DNA of 9,274 bases from Planctomycetaceae bacterium (GTDB lineage Bacteria; Planctomycetota; Planctomycetia; Pirellulales; Pirellulaceae). A program made the position numbers and the translations under genes. The notes under the pieces were generated by a model. That model saw nothing but the letters and a program-made list of their open reading frames with translations. It searched no databases and was not told the DNA's origin. Of this stretch, positions 1 to 5,701 are shown piece after piece; within the stretch, counting starts at the first letter, position 1; each line of letters opens with the position of its first letter. Location of the stretch: positions 1 to 9,274 of the forward strand of contig SLMF01000512.1 in NCBI GenBank assembly GCA_007133715.1, written 5' to 3'.

Positions 1-22
1 CCCATGGTGGATCCGCAGTGAG

Positions 23-35
23 GGATTCGTAATCC
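23..35. repeat. Small hairpin
   Basis: GGATT (23-27) and AATCC (31-35) form a perfect 5-bp stem around a 3-nt loop. It is the first of several compact hairpins spaced along the left edge. On its own it would be insignificant; its value is as a member of the cluster. Confidence 0.4.
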
Positions 36-61
36 GTGCGACGTTCTTGTCGATGATCCTA

Positions 62-97
62 CGTCCGTCGGGCAGGAATGCCCAACCTACGGGGACG
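62..97. repeat. Nested short palindrome (REP-like)
   Basis: GGGCA (70-74) and TGCCC (79-83) form a perfect stem around the tetraloop GGAA. A second pair, CGTCC (62-66) with GGACG (93-97), encloses it. The core with its CCTAC flank resembles a short palindrome I associate with intergenic regions of planctomycete genomes. That association is from memory and should be checked by counting copies genome-wide. Confidence 0.5.
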
Positions 98-142
98 CGC
101 AGCAAGGCAGATTCCGGCCTTGGTGGCCTATGAATTGTGATT

Positions 143-160
143 TGCGGCACGAGTGCCGCA
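143..160. repeat. Perfect hairpin with CGAG loop
   Basis: TGCGGCA (143-149) pairs perfectly with TGCCGCA (154-160) around the tetraloop CGAG. There is no T-run after it, so it is not a standard intrinsic terminator. It belongs to the cluster of intergenic palindromes at the left edge. Confidence 0.5.
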
Positions 161-196
161 GGTCAGAATTGACGTTACATAACTCGATTCTCCCGG

Positions 197-340
197 ATGC
201 CCCCGGCTTGCCCGGGGGAGGATTCACGCATTAGCACGGAGCGTAAACATCGCCCGGGCAAGCCGGGGGCATTCGATTGGTTGGGGTGACTGAGGGATGT
301 AGCTTGGAGCGTAACAATCGCCCGGCAAGCCGGGGGCATT
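197..340. repeat. Three copies of a GC-rich palindromic repeat, one inverted
   Basis: Unit 1 (197-229) is inverted relative to unit 2 (241-272) and unit 3 (309-339). The 20 bases at 197-216 are the exact reverse complement of 253-272. Units 2 and 3 are direct near-copies over about 35 bases (238-273 and 306-340), unit 3 lacking one G. Each unit is itself a hairpin: CCCCCGG (200-206) with CCGGGGG (212-218); CCCGG (253-257) with CCGGG (263-267); and CCCGG (321-325) around CAAG with CCGGG (330-334). Units 1 and 2 can also pair with each other across a 36-nt spacer. The arrangement fits a REP/BIME-like element made of alternating palindromic units. Mobilisation is not shown. Confidence 0.75.
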
Positions 341-441
341 GGGTTGAATGCCTAGGCTACGGTGTATATGGCCGTTGGCAAACACACCGCCCAACCGATA
401 CACTGAACGCTGACCTCAATTCAACCAGAAACGCTCGCACC

Positions 442-470
442 GCCGCCACTCGGCGAAACCCGAGTGCGGC
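442..470 (+). promoter_or_regulatory. Strong hairpin in the presumed leader of the nitroreductase operon
   Basis: GCCGC-(C)-ACTCGG (442-453) pairs with CCGAGTGCGGC (460-470), giving an 11-bp stem with one bulged C and a 6-nt loop, CGAAAC. It lies 76 bases before the start codon. The nearest T-run is at 490-494, too far away for an ordinary intrinsic terminator. It could be an mRNA leader structure or simply another intergenic palindrome; its role is unknown. Confidence 0.45.
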
Positions 471-534
471 CAAGCGTCGCGAACCCACGTTTTTCCAACT
501 GGGAAGACGCGGGCGCTACCCCACCTCTTGACTC

Positions 535-539
535 GGGAG
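535..539 (+). promoter_or_regulatory. Ribosome binding site of the nitroreductase gene
   Basis: GGGAG lies 7 nt before the ATG at 547, a near-ideal Shine-Dalgarno spacing. It supports this start codon. Confidence 0.7.
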
Positions 540-546
540 ACACACC

Positions 547-1227
547 ATGCAGAAACGCTTGACGGGATGGGCTTGCTCTTTGGTTTTCTTTGTCACACTC
601 GGTTGTGCGGTCCAGGTTCGTGGTGATCAGGAAATCGCCTTAGCCGAACCTGCTATTCAGGGGGAAATCTCGGTTGAACAGGCGATTCGCCAGCGGCGGT
701 CGGTACGCGAATTCGGGCCTGATACCCTGGCATTAACCGAGATCTCCCAGTTGGCCTGGGCCGCCCAAGGTGTGACCGATCCCGCGCAAGGATACCGCGC
801 CGCACCCTCCGCAGGGGCTACCTATCCGATCGAAATCGATTTCTTGATCACCGGCTCCGACGTTGTAGAAGACGGGATCTATCGCTACCAAGTCGAAAAC
901 CATGCCTTGGTTCGCCGCATGACGGGCGACCGACGGCGCGAGGTGTATGCGGTGGCGCTGGAACAGAACGCCATCCTTCAGGCGCCCGTGCTCATGCTGG
1001 TTTCCGGCAGGCTGGCCCGCACGGAGGCGCGTTACGGCGAGCGAGCTCCGCGTTTCATGTACATGGAAGCGGGCCACGTGGCCCAGAATGTGTCCCTGCA
1101 GGCCACCGCCCTGGGCATCGACCTGGTCGTCATCGGCGCCTTTCGCGACGCCGAACTCGGCCGAGTGCTCCAGTTGGAAACGGGCGAACAGCCCCTGTAC
1201 ATCCTTCCGTTGGGAAAATCTCGCTGA
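547..1227 (+). CDS. Secreted SagB/ThcOx-type nitroreductase-family oxidoreductase
   Basis: This encodes a 226-residue protein of the nitroreductase fold, closest in its motifs to the SagB-type dehydrogenases, which bind FMN. Visible landmarks are RQRRSVREF (48-56), the usual flavin-phosphate-binding arginine region; APSAGATYP (86-94), characteristic of the SagB branch; a helix around MEAGHVAQNVSLQATALG (173-190); and a C-terminal PLYILPLG (216-223). Residues 1-20 form a basic-hydrophobic export signal ending in LGCA. Cys20 could be lipidated, although the -3 and -2 residues (T, L) are not an ideal lipobox; otherwise cleavage near residue 26 is plausible. The mature part would then act outside the cytoplasmic membrane, which is unusual for a flavoenzyme. 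Family SagB enzymes oxidise azolines in peptide natural products, but no YcaO cyclase or precursor peptide is nearby, so that role is not supported. It is the first gene of a likely three-gene operon. Confidence 0.8.
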   Translation: MQKRLTGWACSLVFFVTLGCAVQVRGDQEIALAEPAIQGEISVEQAIRQRRSVREFGPDTLALTEISQLAWAAQGVTDPAQGYRAAPSAGATYPIEIDFLITGSDVVEDGIYRYQVENHALVRRMTGDRRREVYAVALEQNAILQAPVLMLVSGRLARTEARYGERAPRFMYMEAGHVAQNVSLQATALGIDLVVIGAFRDAELGRVLQLETGEQPLYILPLGKSR

Positions 1228-1261
1228 AGCAACGACCGCAGTAATTGCACACCCTGAATCA

Positions 1262-1267
1262 AGAGGA
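1262..1267 (+). promoter_or_regulatory. Ribosome binding site of the small membrane protein
   Basis: AGAGGA lies 6 nt before the ATG at 1274. It selects this internal start over the much longer open frame beginning at 947, whose first part overlaps the nitroreductase gene out of frame. Confidence 0.65.
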
Positions 1268-1273
1268 CGACAC

Positions 1274-1675
1274 ATGCCCAAGATAGCCATGCTTATGGGC
1301 GGCTTGCTGGTGCTGCTGGGACTGACCGTGTTCGGCGGTTTTCGTCTGGGGCAAGGTCAGTGGCCCAGTCCCACCGCGCTGATTCCCTCGTTCTTGGGGA
1401 TACCCATCCTGTTGCTCGGCGCACTGGCGCTGCGGCCCACGTCTCGCAAGCACGCCCTGCACGTGGTTTCGCTTCTGGCGTTGCTGGGCGTCGTGCTGCC
1501 GTTGCTGCGGTTGGTGAGCGTGCTGTTTTCCGGTGGCCAGGTCGGTGGGATGACGCTGGTTTCGCTGGGGATGACCGTGCTGTTGAGCGGTGTGCTGTTG
1601 GGTGGGTGTGTCAAGTCGTTTGTGGATGCCCGGCGGTCCCGGTCGGCCAGCGCCAGCGGCCGGGCCCCGACTTGA
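1274..1675 (+). CDS. Small four-helix membrane protein of unknown function
   Basis: The product has 133 residues and appears to be almost entirely membrane-embedded. Hydrophobic segments lie at about 4-23, 34-53, 61-85 and 92-112, followed by a short basic, Ser/Arg-rich tail that by the positive-inside rule should face the cytoplasm. No catalytic motif is visible and I do not recognise the family. The gene begins 46 bp after the nitroreductase stop and ends 35 bp before the aspA start, so the three genes are probably co-transcribed. A membrane partner for the exported nitroreductase is possible but is only an inference from the order. Confidence 0.72.
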   Translation: MPKIAMLMGGLLVLLGLTVFGGFRLGQGQWPSPTALIPSFLGIPILLLGALALRPTSRKHALHVVSLLALLGVVLPLLRLVSVLFSGGQVGGMTLVSLGMTVLLSGVLLGGCVKSFVDARRSRSASASGRAPT

Positions 1676-1710
1676 AACGGTGCTCGGTTTCCAGCTGTTT
1701 TTTTACATGA

Positions 1711-3138
1711 GTGATTGCTTTCATGGAAGCTCTGGAAGAATCGGCTCCGGGCTGCCGCATCGAGCGTGATCTATTGGGGTCGTTGGCGGTGCCCGCGGAT
1801 GCGTTGTACGGCATCCACACCCAACGCGCGCTGGAAAATTTCCCTCTGGCAGGCCGTCCGGTGAACCGGCATTTGGTGCATGCCTATGGTGGGGTGAAAC
1901 TTGCCTGCCTGATGGCCAATCAGGAGCTGGAGGGTTGGGACGCGGAGCGGTATCAGGCCCTGCAGGCCGCTTGCCGTGAATTGGCGGAGGGCCGTCTGGA
2001 CCGACATGTGCGGGTCGATGCGTTGCAAGGCGGTGCGGGCACGTCGACGAACATGAATGTGAACGAGGTCATCGCCAATCGAGCACTCCAACGCTTGGGG
2101 CGTCCCTTGGGCGACTACGAGTACCTTCACCCGATCGAGGATGTGAACCGGCATCAGTCGACCAACGACACGTTCCCGACGGCCTTGCGCGTGGCCGCCA
2201 TTGGGCAGCTGCGAGTGCTGGAGCGGGCGGTCACGCGGTTGATCGACGCCTTTCAGGTTCAGGAGCGTGAATTGGCGGACGTGGTCAAGATTGGTCGCAC
2301 GGAGCTGCAGGATGCCGTGCCCACCACCTTGGGCCGCAGCATGGGGGCCTACGCCGAGGCCTTTGCTCGCGACCGCTGGCGAATTTACAAGTGCGAGGAG
2401 CGGTTGCGAATTGTCAATTTGGGAGGAACCGCGATCGGCACCGGAATCGGTGCTCCGCGTCACTACATTTTCCGTGTGGTCGATTTTTTACAGCAGCTAA
2501 CGGGGTTGGGGCTGGCCCGTGCCGAGAACTTGCTGGATGCCACCCAGAACGCAGACGTGTTTGTGGAGGTTTCCGGGATGATCCGGGCGCTGGGTACCAA
2601 TCTGCTGAAGATCAGCAATGATCTGCGGCTGCTGTCCGCGGGTCCGCACAGCGGTTTTGGCGAGCTTCGCTTGCCGCCACGCCAATCCGGCTCGTCGATC
2701 ATGCCGGGCAAGGTGAATCCGGTGATTGCCGAGGCGGTGGGCCAGGCGGCGGTGGCGATTGCGGCCCATGATCACGCGATCTCGCAAGCCGCCGGGCTGG
2801 GTGTGCTGGAATTGAATCCGTTCCTGCCGCTGATAGCCGATCACCTGCTCGAAAGCGTGACCCTGGCTCAGAACGCGTGCCGCATCTTTGCTGAGCATTG
2901 TATCACGGGCATCCAGGCGGACCGATACCGCTGTCGCGAGGCGGTGGAAACCGGGACCGCGATCGTCACGGCGCTGGTCGGTCGTTTGGGTTACAAGGTG
3001 GCGGAGGACGTGGCCCAGACGGCGGCGCGGGAGGGGAAATCGGTCAAGCAAACGGTGCTGGACGCGGGTTTATTGACCGAGGAGCAATTCGTCCAGCTGG
3101 TCTCCGCCGAGGCGGTAACGCGATTGGGGTCCTCTTGA
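1711..3138 (+). CDS. aspA: Aspartate ammonia-lyase (aspartase)
   Basis: This is a member of the aspartase/fumarase superfamily, 475 residues from the GTG start, a normal length. The predicted reaction is reversible deamination of L-aspartate to fumarate and ammonium in the cytosol, normally by a homotetramer. Landmarks are RIERDLLGSLAVPADALYGIHT (from residue 16), GGAGTSTNMNVNEVIANRA (107-125), QSTNDTFPTALR (149-160), GRTELQDAVPTTLG (195-208) and the superfamily loop GSSIMPGKVNP (327-337), which supplies the catalytic serine. The N-terminal YGIHT and the NMNVNEVIANRA block favour aspartase over class II fumarase; fumarase is the main alternative. The ATG at 1723 is in frame and could be the true start; neither start has a clear Shine-Dalgarno sequence. 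It is the last gene of the rightward run. From memory, aspA genes recur among hydE/hydF/hydG hydrogenase-maturation genes, and hydG lies 2.6 kb downstream. Confidence 0.9.
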   Translation: MIAFMEALEESAPGCRIERDLLGSLAVPADALYGIHTQRALENFPLAGRPVNRHLVHAYGGVKLACLMANQELEGWDAERYQALQAACRELAEGRLDRHVRVDALQGGAGTSTNMNVNEVIANRALQRLGRPLGDYEYLHPIEDVNRHQSTNDTFPTALRVAAIGQLRVLERAVTRLIDAFQVQERELADVVKIGRTELQDAVPTTLGRSMGAYAEAFARDRWRIYKCEERLRIVNLGGTAIGTGIGAPRHYIFRVVDFLQQLTGLGLARAENLLDATQNADVFVEVSGMIRALGTNLLKISNDLRLLSAGPHSGFGELRLPPRQSGSSIMPGKVNPVIAEAVGQAAVAIAAHDHAISQAAGLGVLELNPFLPLIADHLLESVTLAQNACRIFAEHCITGIQADRYRCREAVETGTAIVTALVGRLGYKVAEDVAQTAAREGKSVKQTVLDAGLLTEEQFVQLVSAEAVTRLGSS

Positions 3139-3140
3139 AC

Positions 3141-3174
3141 GCCGCTTGGCGGCGGGCGGGGGACATGCGTCCCC
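3141..3174 (+). terminator. Tandem GC hairpins just after aspA; possible terminator
   Basis: GCCGC (3141-3145) with GCGGC (3149-3153) begins 2 nt after the aspA stop. GGGGAC (3159-3164) with GTCCCC (3169-3174) around ATGC follows. The position suits transcription termination or mRNA 3'-end protection. No T-run follows, so intrinsic termination is uncertain. Confidence 0.4.
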
Positions 3175-3200
3175 GGCCGGCCGCGTCCCTGCGGGGTGGG

Positions 3201-3244
3201 CCAACCGGTTGGTATACCGCGCGCGGTAGAACGAAAAACTTCGT
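3201..3244. repeat. Two adjacent perfect palindromes and a small hairpin
   Basis: CCAACCGGTTGG (3201-3212) is a perfect 12-bp palindrome. Two bases later TACCGCGCGCGGTA (3215-3228) is a perfect 14-bp palindrome. ACGAA (3231-3235) then pairs with TTCGT (3240-3244). Loopless palindromes of this kind could be sites for dimeric DNA-binding proteins, or cruciform-prone remnants of a repeat. Confidence 0.5.
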
Positions 3245-3306
3245 GCTTGGTGCGTTGTGGTTCCTGAGCCCTGACTGATTCCCGACCTGCGTGTTCAGGA
3301 TTGGTC

Positions 3307-3357
3307 GTAGAGCGGATTTCAATCCGTTTTGCAGGAGCGGAATGAATTCCGCCCTAC
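3307..3357. repeat. REP-like double hairpin bounded by GTAG/CTAC
   Basis: CGGATT (3313-3318) pairs with AATCCG (3321-3326), and GCGGAAT (3337-3343) pairs with ATTCCGC (3346-3352). The outer ends GTAGaGCGGA (3307-3316) and TCCGCcCTAC (3348-3357) are also complementary with one mismatch, so the whole element can fold either as two small hairpins or as one longer one. Two related palindromes inside a complementary frame is the layout of REP-type elements. Confidence 0.6.
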
Positions 3358-3423
3358 AAAGGGACAAACCAAGCCGTGCGCGGTACACTTCTTCCCGGGT
3401 GGTTCCCCTCGAGCCCCGTCGCG

Positions 3424-5403
3424 TCAGTCTTGGCGGGTGCTGGGCGACGGGTTGCTGGGCGCGGGCATGCCCAGACGCTCGCGAATCGCCTGCTCGATCT
3501 GCTCCGGCTTGGTTTTGTCCAGCCGCTCGAGCACCCGTTTCCAGCGGTAGGCCAAACTCCCGCGGTTGTCGATCGGCTTATTCCGGAACAGGCTATCGAA
3601 CGCGTTTCGCCGCCGCCGGTATTCGTCGCGGATCTGCTCATAGCGACCCGCCAACGCCCGGATGTAAGCCTCGGCAAAAGCCTCGAAATCCCCGATATGC
3701 TCCCGCCGCTTGAGCAGCGGTTGGACATGGCGAGCGGCCAAGGAGGGCAGGTCGGAAAGATAGTTGGCGAAAGCGCCCGTGAAGTCGGCCACGATGATCT
3801 CGGTCGGCAGTCCCTGTTCATCGACAACCAGGATCTCATCCCCGTCGTCAAACGTCACCTGATCCTCATCCAAGCACCGCCCCACGATCAGATTCGGCGC
3901 GGCAGCTTTCCCTAACAATTGGGCGAAACGCCCGGCAAACGTCGGATCTTCGAAACGGGTCCCGGGGATCTTGTCCGTGGCTATCCCATGGATGTATTCC
4001 CGCTCATAGTACGGGGTCCAGATCGGCGTGCCGTGATAGTCCTGCTGCGCTCCGCGATAGACCTCATTCATCCGGCGGCTGGCCACTCGTGTGGCCAGGT
4101 TCATCCCCAATTGGCGGCAGGCCAGCCGCCGGTCCAGGATGTATTCCACGTACTCCTCGGTCTCCAAAAGGGCTTGCAACAACTCGACTCCGCGATCCAA
4201 CCGCTCTCCCACGCTCCACTTCTGCAGCCGCACGATCCGCAGCAGTTCCTCCTTGGTGTCCTTCAGCTTCATTTCGATCAGATACACCCCGCGACGCCCC
4301 TCCAACGGCGGTCGTCCCGAGAGCGAATCCGACACGCAACCCACATTCACATACTCGAGATCCCCATACTCACGCAGCAAATTCAGGATCAAACTGCGCG
4401 CCACATCGTCGCACCGCAAGCAGGAATCATGGGGGGCCAGCGGTTGATTGAACAGCGAATCGAAAATCAATTCGCCACGATCAATCCGGGCCCCCGGCAA
4501 CCACCGCACCTGCATGTAAAACTCGGAACTCAAGCCCAGCAGCTCTTCCTGGGAAACCACATACTCGTGCGGCGGCAGCAGCGAGCCATACATCCGGCAC
4601 CGCCAGTCGACATTGGACAGATTGTCGACCCGAAACGGCGCGGTCACCGCCTCGGAAAACACCTCGCACAATTCCCCGTGGATGGCTCGCAATTCTTCGC
4701 GCGAGCAGGAGCGAAAGTCGTGCTGCCGGAGGGCCTCGCGAAAACTGGGATCGGCCTGGAAAAAATCGACTTCCCAATTTTCCATCCGATTCTTGCACCC
4801 CGAATAGTGATGGATTTCCAGCAGGTGCTGCCGCAGTCGAACGTCATCGAGGTTCTCTAACTGCTTGAATTCCTGGCACGTCAGATAGCGGGTGCCTGTG
4901 GCTTGGTTGTAGTAGTAGAGTTCGCGACCCCCGATGCCGATCCGCGAACCGGTGATCATGTATTCCATCTCGTTCACCGAGTGCGGCAAGCGACTGATCC
5001 GCCAGAGTTCTCCCCGTCGCTTGATCGCCTCCCGCACCTGGGTGTTAAACACGTTCAAAAAGCGGATTTGCCACTTGCTGGTGATCTCCTGCAACACCTC
5101 GTCTGCGAGATAGGCCAGGTCCATTTGTTTGGGAACCGGCCGGATCAGGATCGTGTGGGGCTCCATGATCAGGTCGACCGCCGTTGCCCAATACTTTTTC
5201 CGCTCCTCCTCGCTCAACACGGGCTTCCCGGCCTGCCGCCGTTGCTCGTCCAGATAGTCCAGATAGGCCATGCGTTGCGTCGCATGGATGCCGGGCAGGG
5301 TCACGATCGCCCCGTCTCCGGGGAAAACGGTGCCAATCCGGCATTTCAACCGCCCCTGGCCATCTTTCGCCAACGGGTGCTCATTCATTAAAATGAGTTG
5401 CAT
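3424..5403 (-). CDS. Conserved-looking 659-residue protein of unknown function
   Basis: I do not recognise this protein. Reading from the ATG at 5403 it has 659 residues, no signal peptide and no membrane helix, so it should be cytosolic. It has mixed charged content and the codon use of its neighbours. Visible elements are a possible metal-binding CLRC pair (Cys328, Cys331) among 11 cysteines; aromatic stretches such as ELYYYN (161-166); a block around YLIEMKL (374-380) and YILDRRLACRQLGM (421-434); an acidic stretch FDDGDEILVVD (518-528) leading to IIVADFTGAF (536-545); and a basic, probably helical C-terminus (about 560-645). The last block vaguely recalls a kinase-like metal-binding DFG segment, a weak guess only. 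The frame opens at 5520, but a good -10 hexamer (5488-5493) lies inside that extension, favouring 5403. The gene is divergent from hydG and convergent with aspA, so it breaks what could otherwise be an aspA-hydG unit. Confidence 0.8.
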   Translation of the reverse strand: MQLILMNEHPLAKDGQGRLKCRIGTVFPGDGAIVTLPGIHATQRMAYLDYLDEQRRQAGKPVLSEEERKKYWATAVDLIMEPHTILIRPVPKQMDLAYLADEVLQEITSKWQIRFLNVFNTQVREAIKRRGELWRISRLPHSVNEMEYMITGSRIGIGGRELYYYNQATGTRYLTCQEFKQLENLDDVRLRQHLLEIHHYSGCKNRMENWEVDFFQADPSFREALRQHDFRSCSREELRAIHGELCEVFSEAVTAPFRVDNLSNVDWRCRMYGSLLPPHEYVVSQEELLGLSSEFYMQVRWLPGARIDRGELIFDSLFNQPLAPHDSCLRCDDVARSLILNLLREYGDLEYVNVGCVSDSLSGRPPLEGRRGVYLIEMKLKDTKEELLRIVRLQKWSVGERLDRGVELLQALLETEEYVEYILDRRLACRQLGMNLATRVASRRMNEVYRGAQQDYHGTPIWTPYYEREYIHGIATDKIPGTRFEDPTFAGRFAQLLGKAAAPNLIVGRCLDEDQVTFDDGDEILVVDEQGLPTEIIVADFTGAFANYLSDLPSLAARHVQPLLKRREHIGDFEAFAEAYIRALAGRYEQIRDEYRRRRNAFDSLFRNKPIDNRGSLAYRWKRVLERLDKTKPEQIEQAIRERLGMPAPSNPSPSTRQD

Positions 5404-5487
5404 AAATCCCCCAAGGTTGCCGTGCTTCACCGATGGTGCGAACGATCGGAACGCGGGTTCAAGCGTCGCCACCCGCCGATTCTTCTC

Positions 5488-5493
5488 ATTATA
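5488..5493 (-). promoter_or_regulatory. -10 promoter element for the leftward unknown gene
   Basis: Read on the minus strand this is a perfect TATAAT, in an AT-rich patch of otherwise GC-rich DNA. The -35 position 17-18 bp upstream matches TTGACA only weakly. Transcription would start near 5480, giving a leader of roughly 78 nt before the ATG at 5403. Confidence 0.5.
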
Positions 5494-5687
5494 TAGGGTA
5501 TCGGCATGGAAAGGGAACACGTGTGGGGCGGATCCGGAAAACTCGGGAATCGTCGCGTCCCGTTCAAATTGGCTCCTTAAAAGCCGGGGTTTTTCAGGTT
5601 TTCGCCGCCCCGCATGGGGTCCGCGACCTGTTCCACGCCCCCGGATGCGTTATCATGACGCAGACGAAGCGACTCCGATCATTGCGG

Positions 5688-5694
5688 AAGGGAG
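5688..5694 (+). promoter_or_regulatory. Shine-Dalgarno sequence pointing to a TTG start for hydG
   Basis: AAGGGAG lies 7 nt before an in-frame TTG at 5702. It is the clearest ribosome binding site near the hydG start. The alternative ATG at 5645 has no comparable site before it. Confidence 0.6.
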
Positions 5695-5701
5695 TTCCCA
5701 A

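Larger units (their letters stand above)
1..546. other. Non-coding, repeat-rich intergenic region upstream of the nitroreductase gene
   Basis: No believable gene lies in this stretch. An 84-codon open frame at 277-531 runs through the repeats and has arginine-rich, low-complexity content, so I treat it as chance. The region holds a series of compact hairpins (23-35, 70-83, 143-160), a three-copy GC-rich repeat (197-340), and a stronger hairpin at 442-470 just before the first gene. Such clusters of short palindromes resemble REP-like intergenic elements. No transposase or RAYT gene is present in the window. A promoter for the downstream operon should lie in the right-hand part, but I could not find a convincing -35/-10 pair. 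Confidence 0.7.
3139..3423. other. Palindrome-rich gap between convergent genes
   Basis: No gene is supported here; open frames through it are arginine- and proline-rich and overlap repeats. The gap separates the ends of aspA and the leftward unknown gene. It holds two GC-rich hairpins (3141-3153, 3159-3174), two perfect palindromes (3201-3212, 3215-3228), a small hairpin (3231-3244) and a REP-like double hairpin (3307-3357). Some of these may stop transcription from both sides, but none has the T-run of a standard intrinsic terminator. Confidence 0.65.
5404..5701. other. Divergent promoter region between the unknown gene and hydG
   Basis: No gene is supported here. A leftward -10 hexamer lies at 5488-5493. 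On the rightward strand a TATCAT-like hexamer lies at about 5651-5656 but has no good -35 at the right distance. A small GC hairpin, CCCC (5608-5611) with GGGG (5616-5619), and a weak GGCT/AGCC hairpin (5571-5585) followed by a GGGGTTTTT stretch are also present; the latter might act as a rightward terminator or attenuator upstream of hydG, but its stem is only 4 bp. Confidence 0.5.

Noticed and set aside
197..340. CRISPR-like array
   Set aside because: There are only three units, one inverted, with unequal spacing and no cas genes; palindromic REP-like units explain it better.
277..531. 84-codon rightward open frame
   Set aside because: It runs through the palindromic repeats, has no ribosome binding site or recognisable content, and is rich in Arg, Thr and Asn in a way typical of chance frames in GC-rich DNA.
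528..533. TTGACT as a -35 element before the nitroreductase gene
   Set aside because: A -10 at the proper distance would fall inside the coding region, and no TATAAT-like sequence is there.
947..1273. Longer start for the small membrane protein
   Set aside because: The extension overlaps the nitroreductase gene out of frame and encodes Trp/Pro/Arg-rich nonsense; the ATG at 1274 has a good ribosome binding site.
3919..4860. 313-codon rightward open frame
   Set aside because: It is antisense to the unknown gene; its Pro/Arg/His/Gln-rich content is the usual shadow of a real gene in GC-rich DNA.
5404..5520. N-terminal extension of the unknown 659-residue protein
   Set aside because: A perfect TATAAT lies inside it, so the transcript probably begins downstream of this start.
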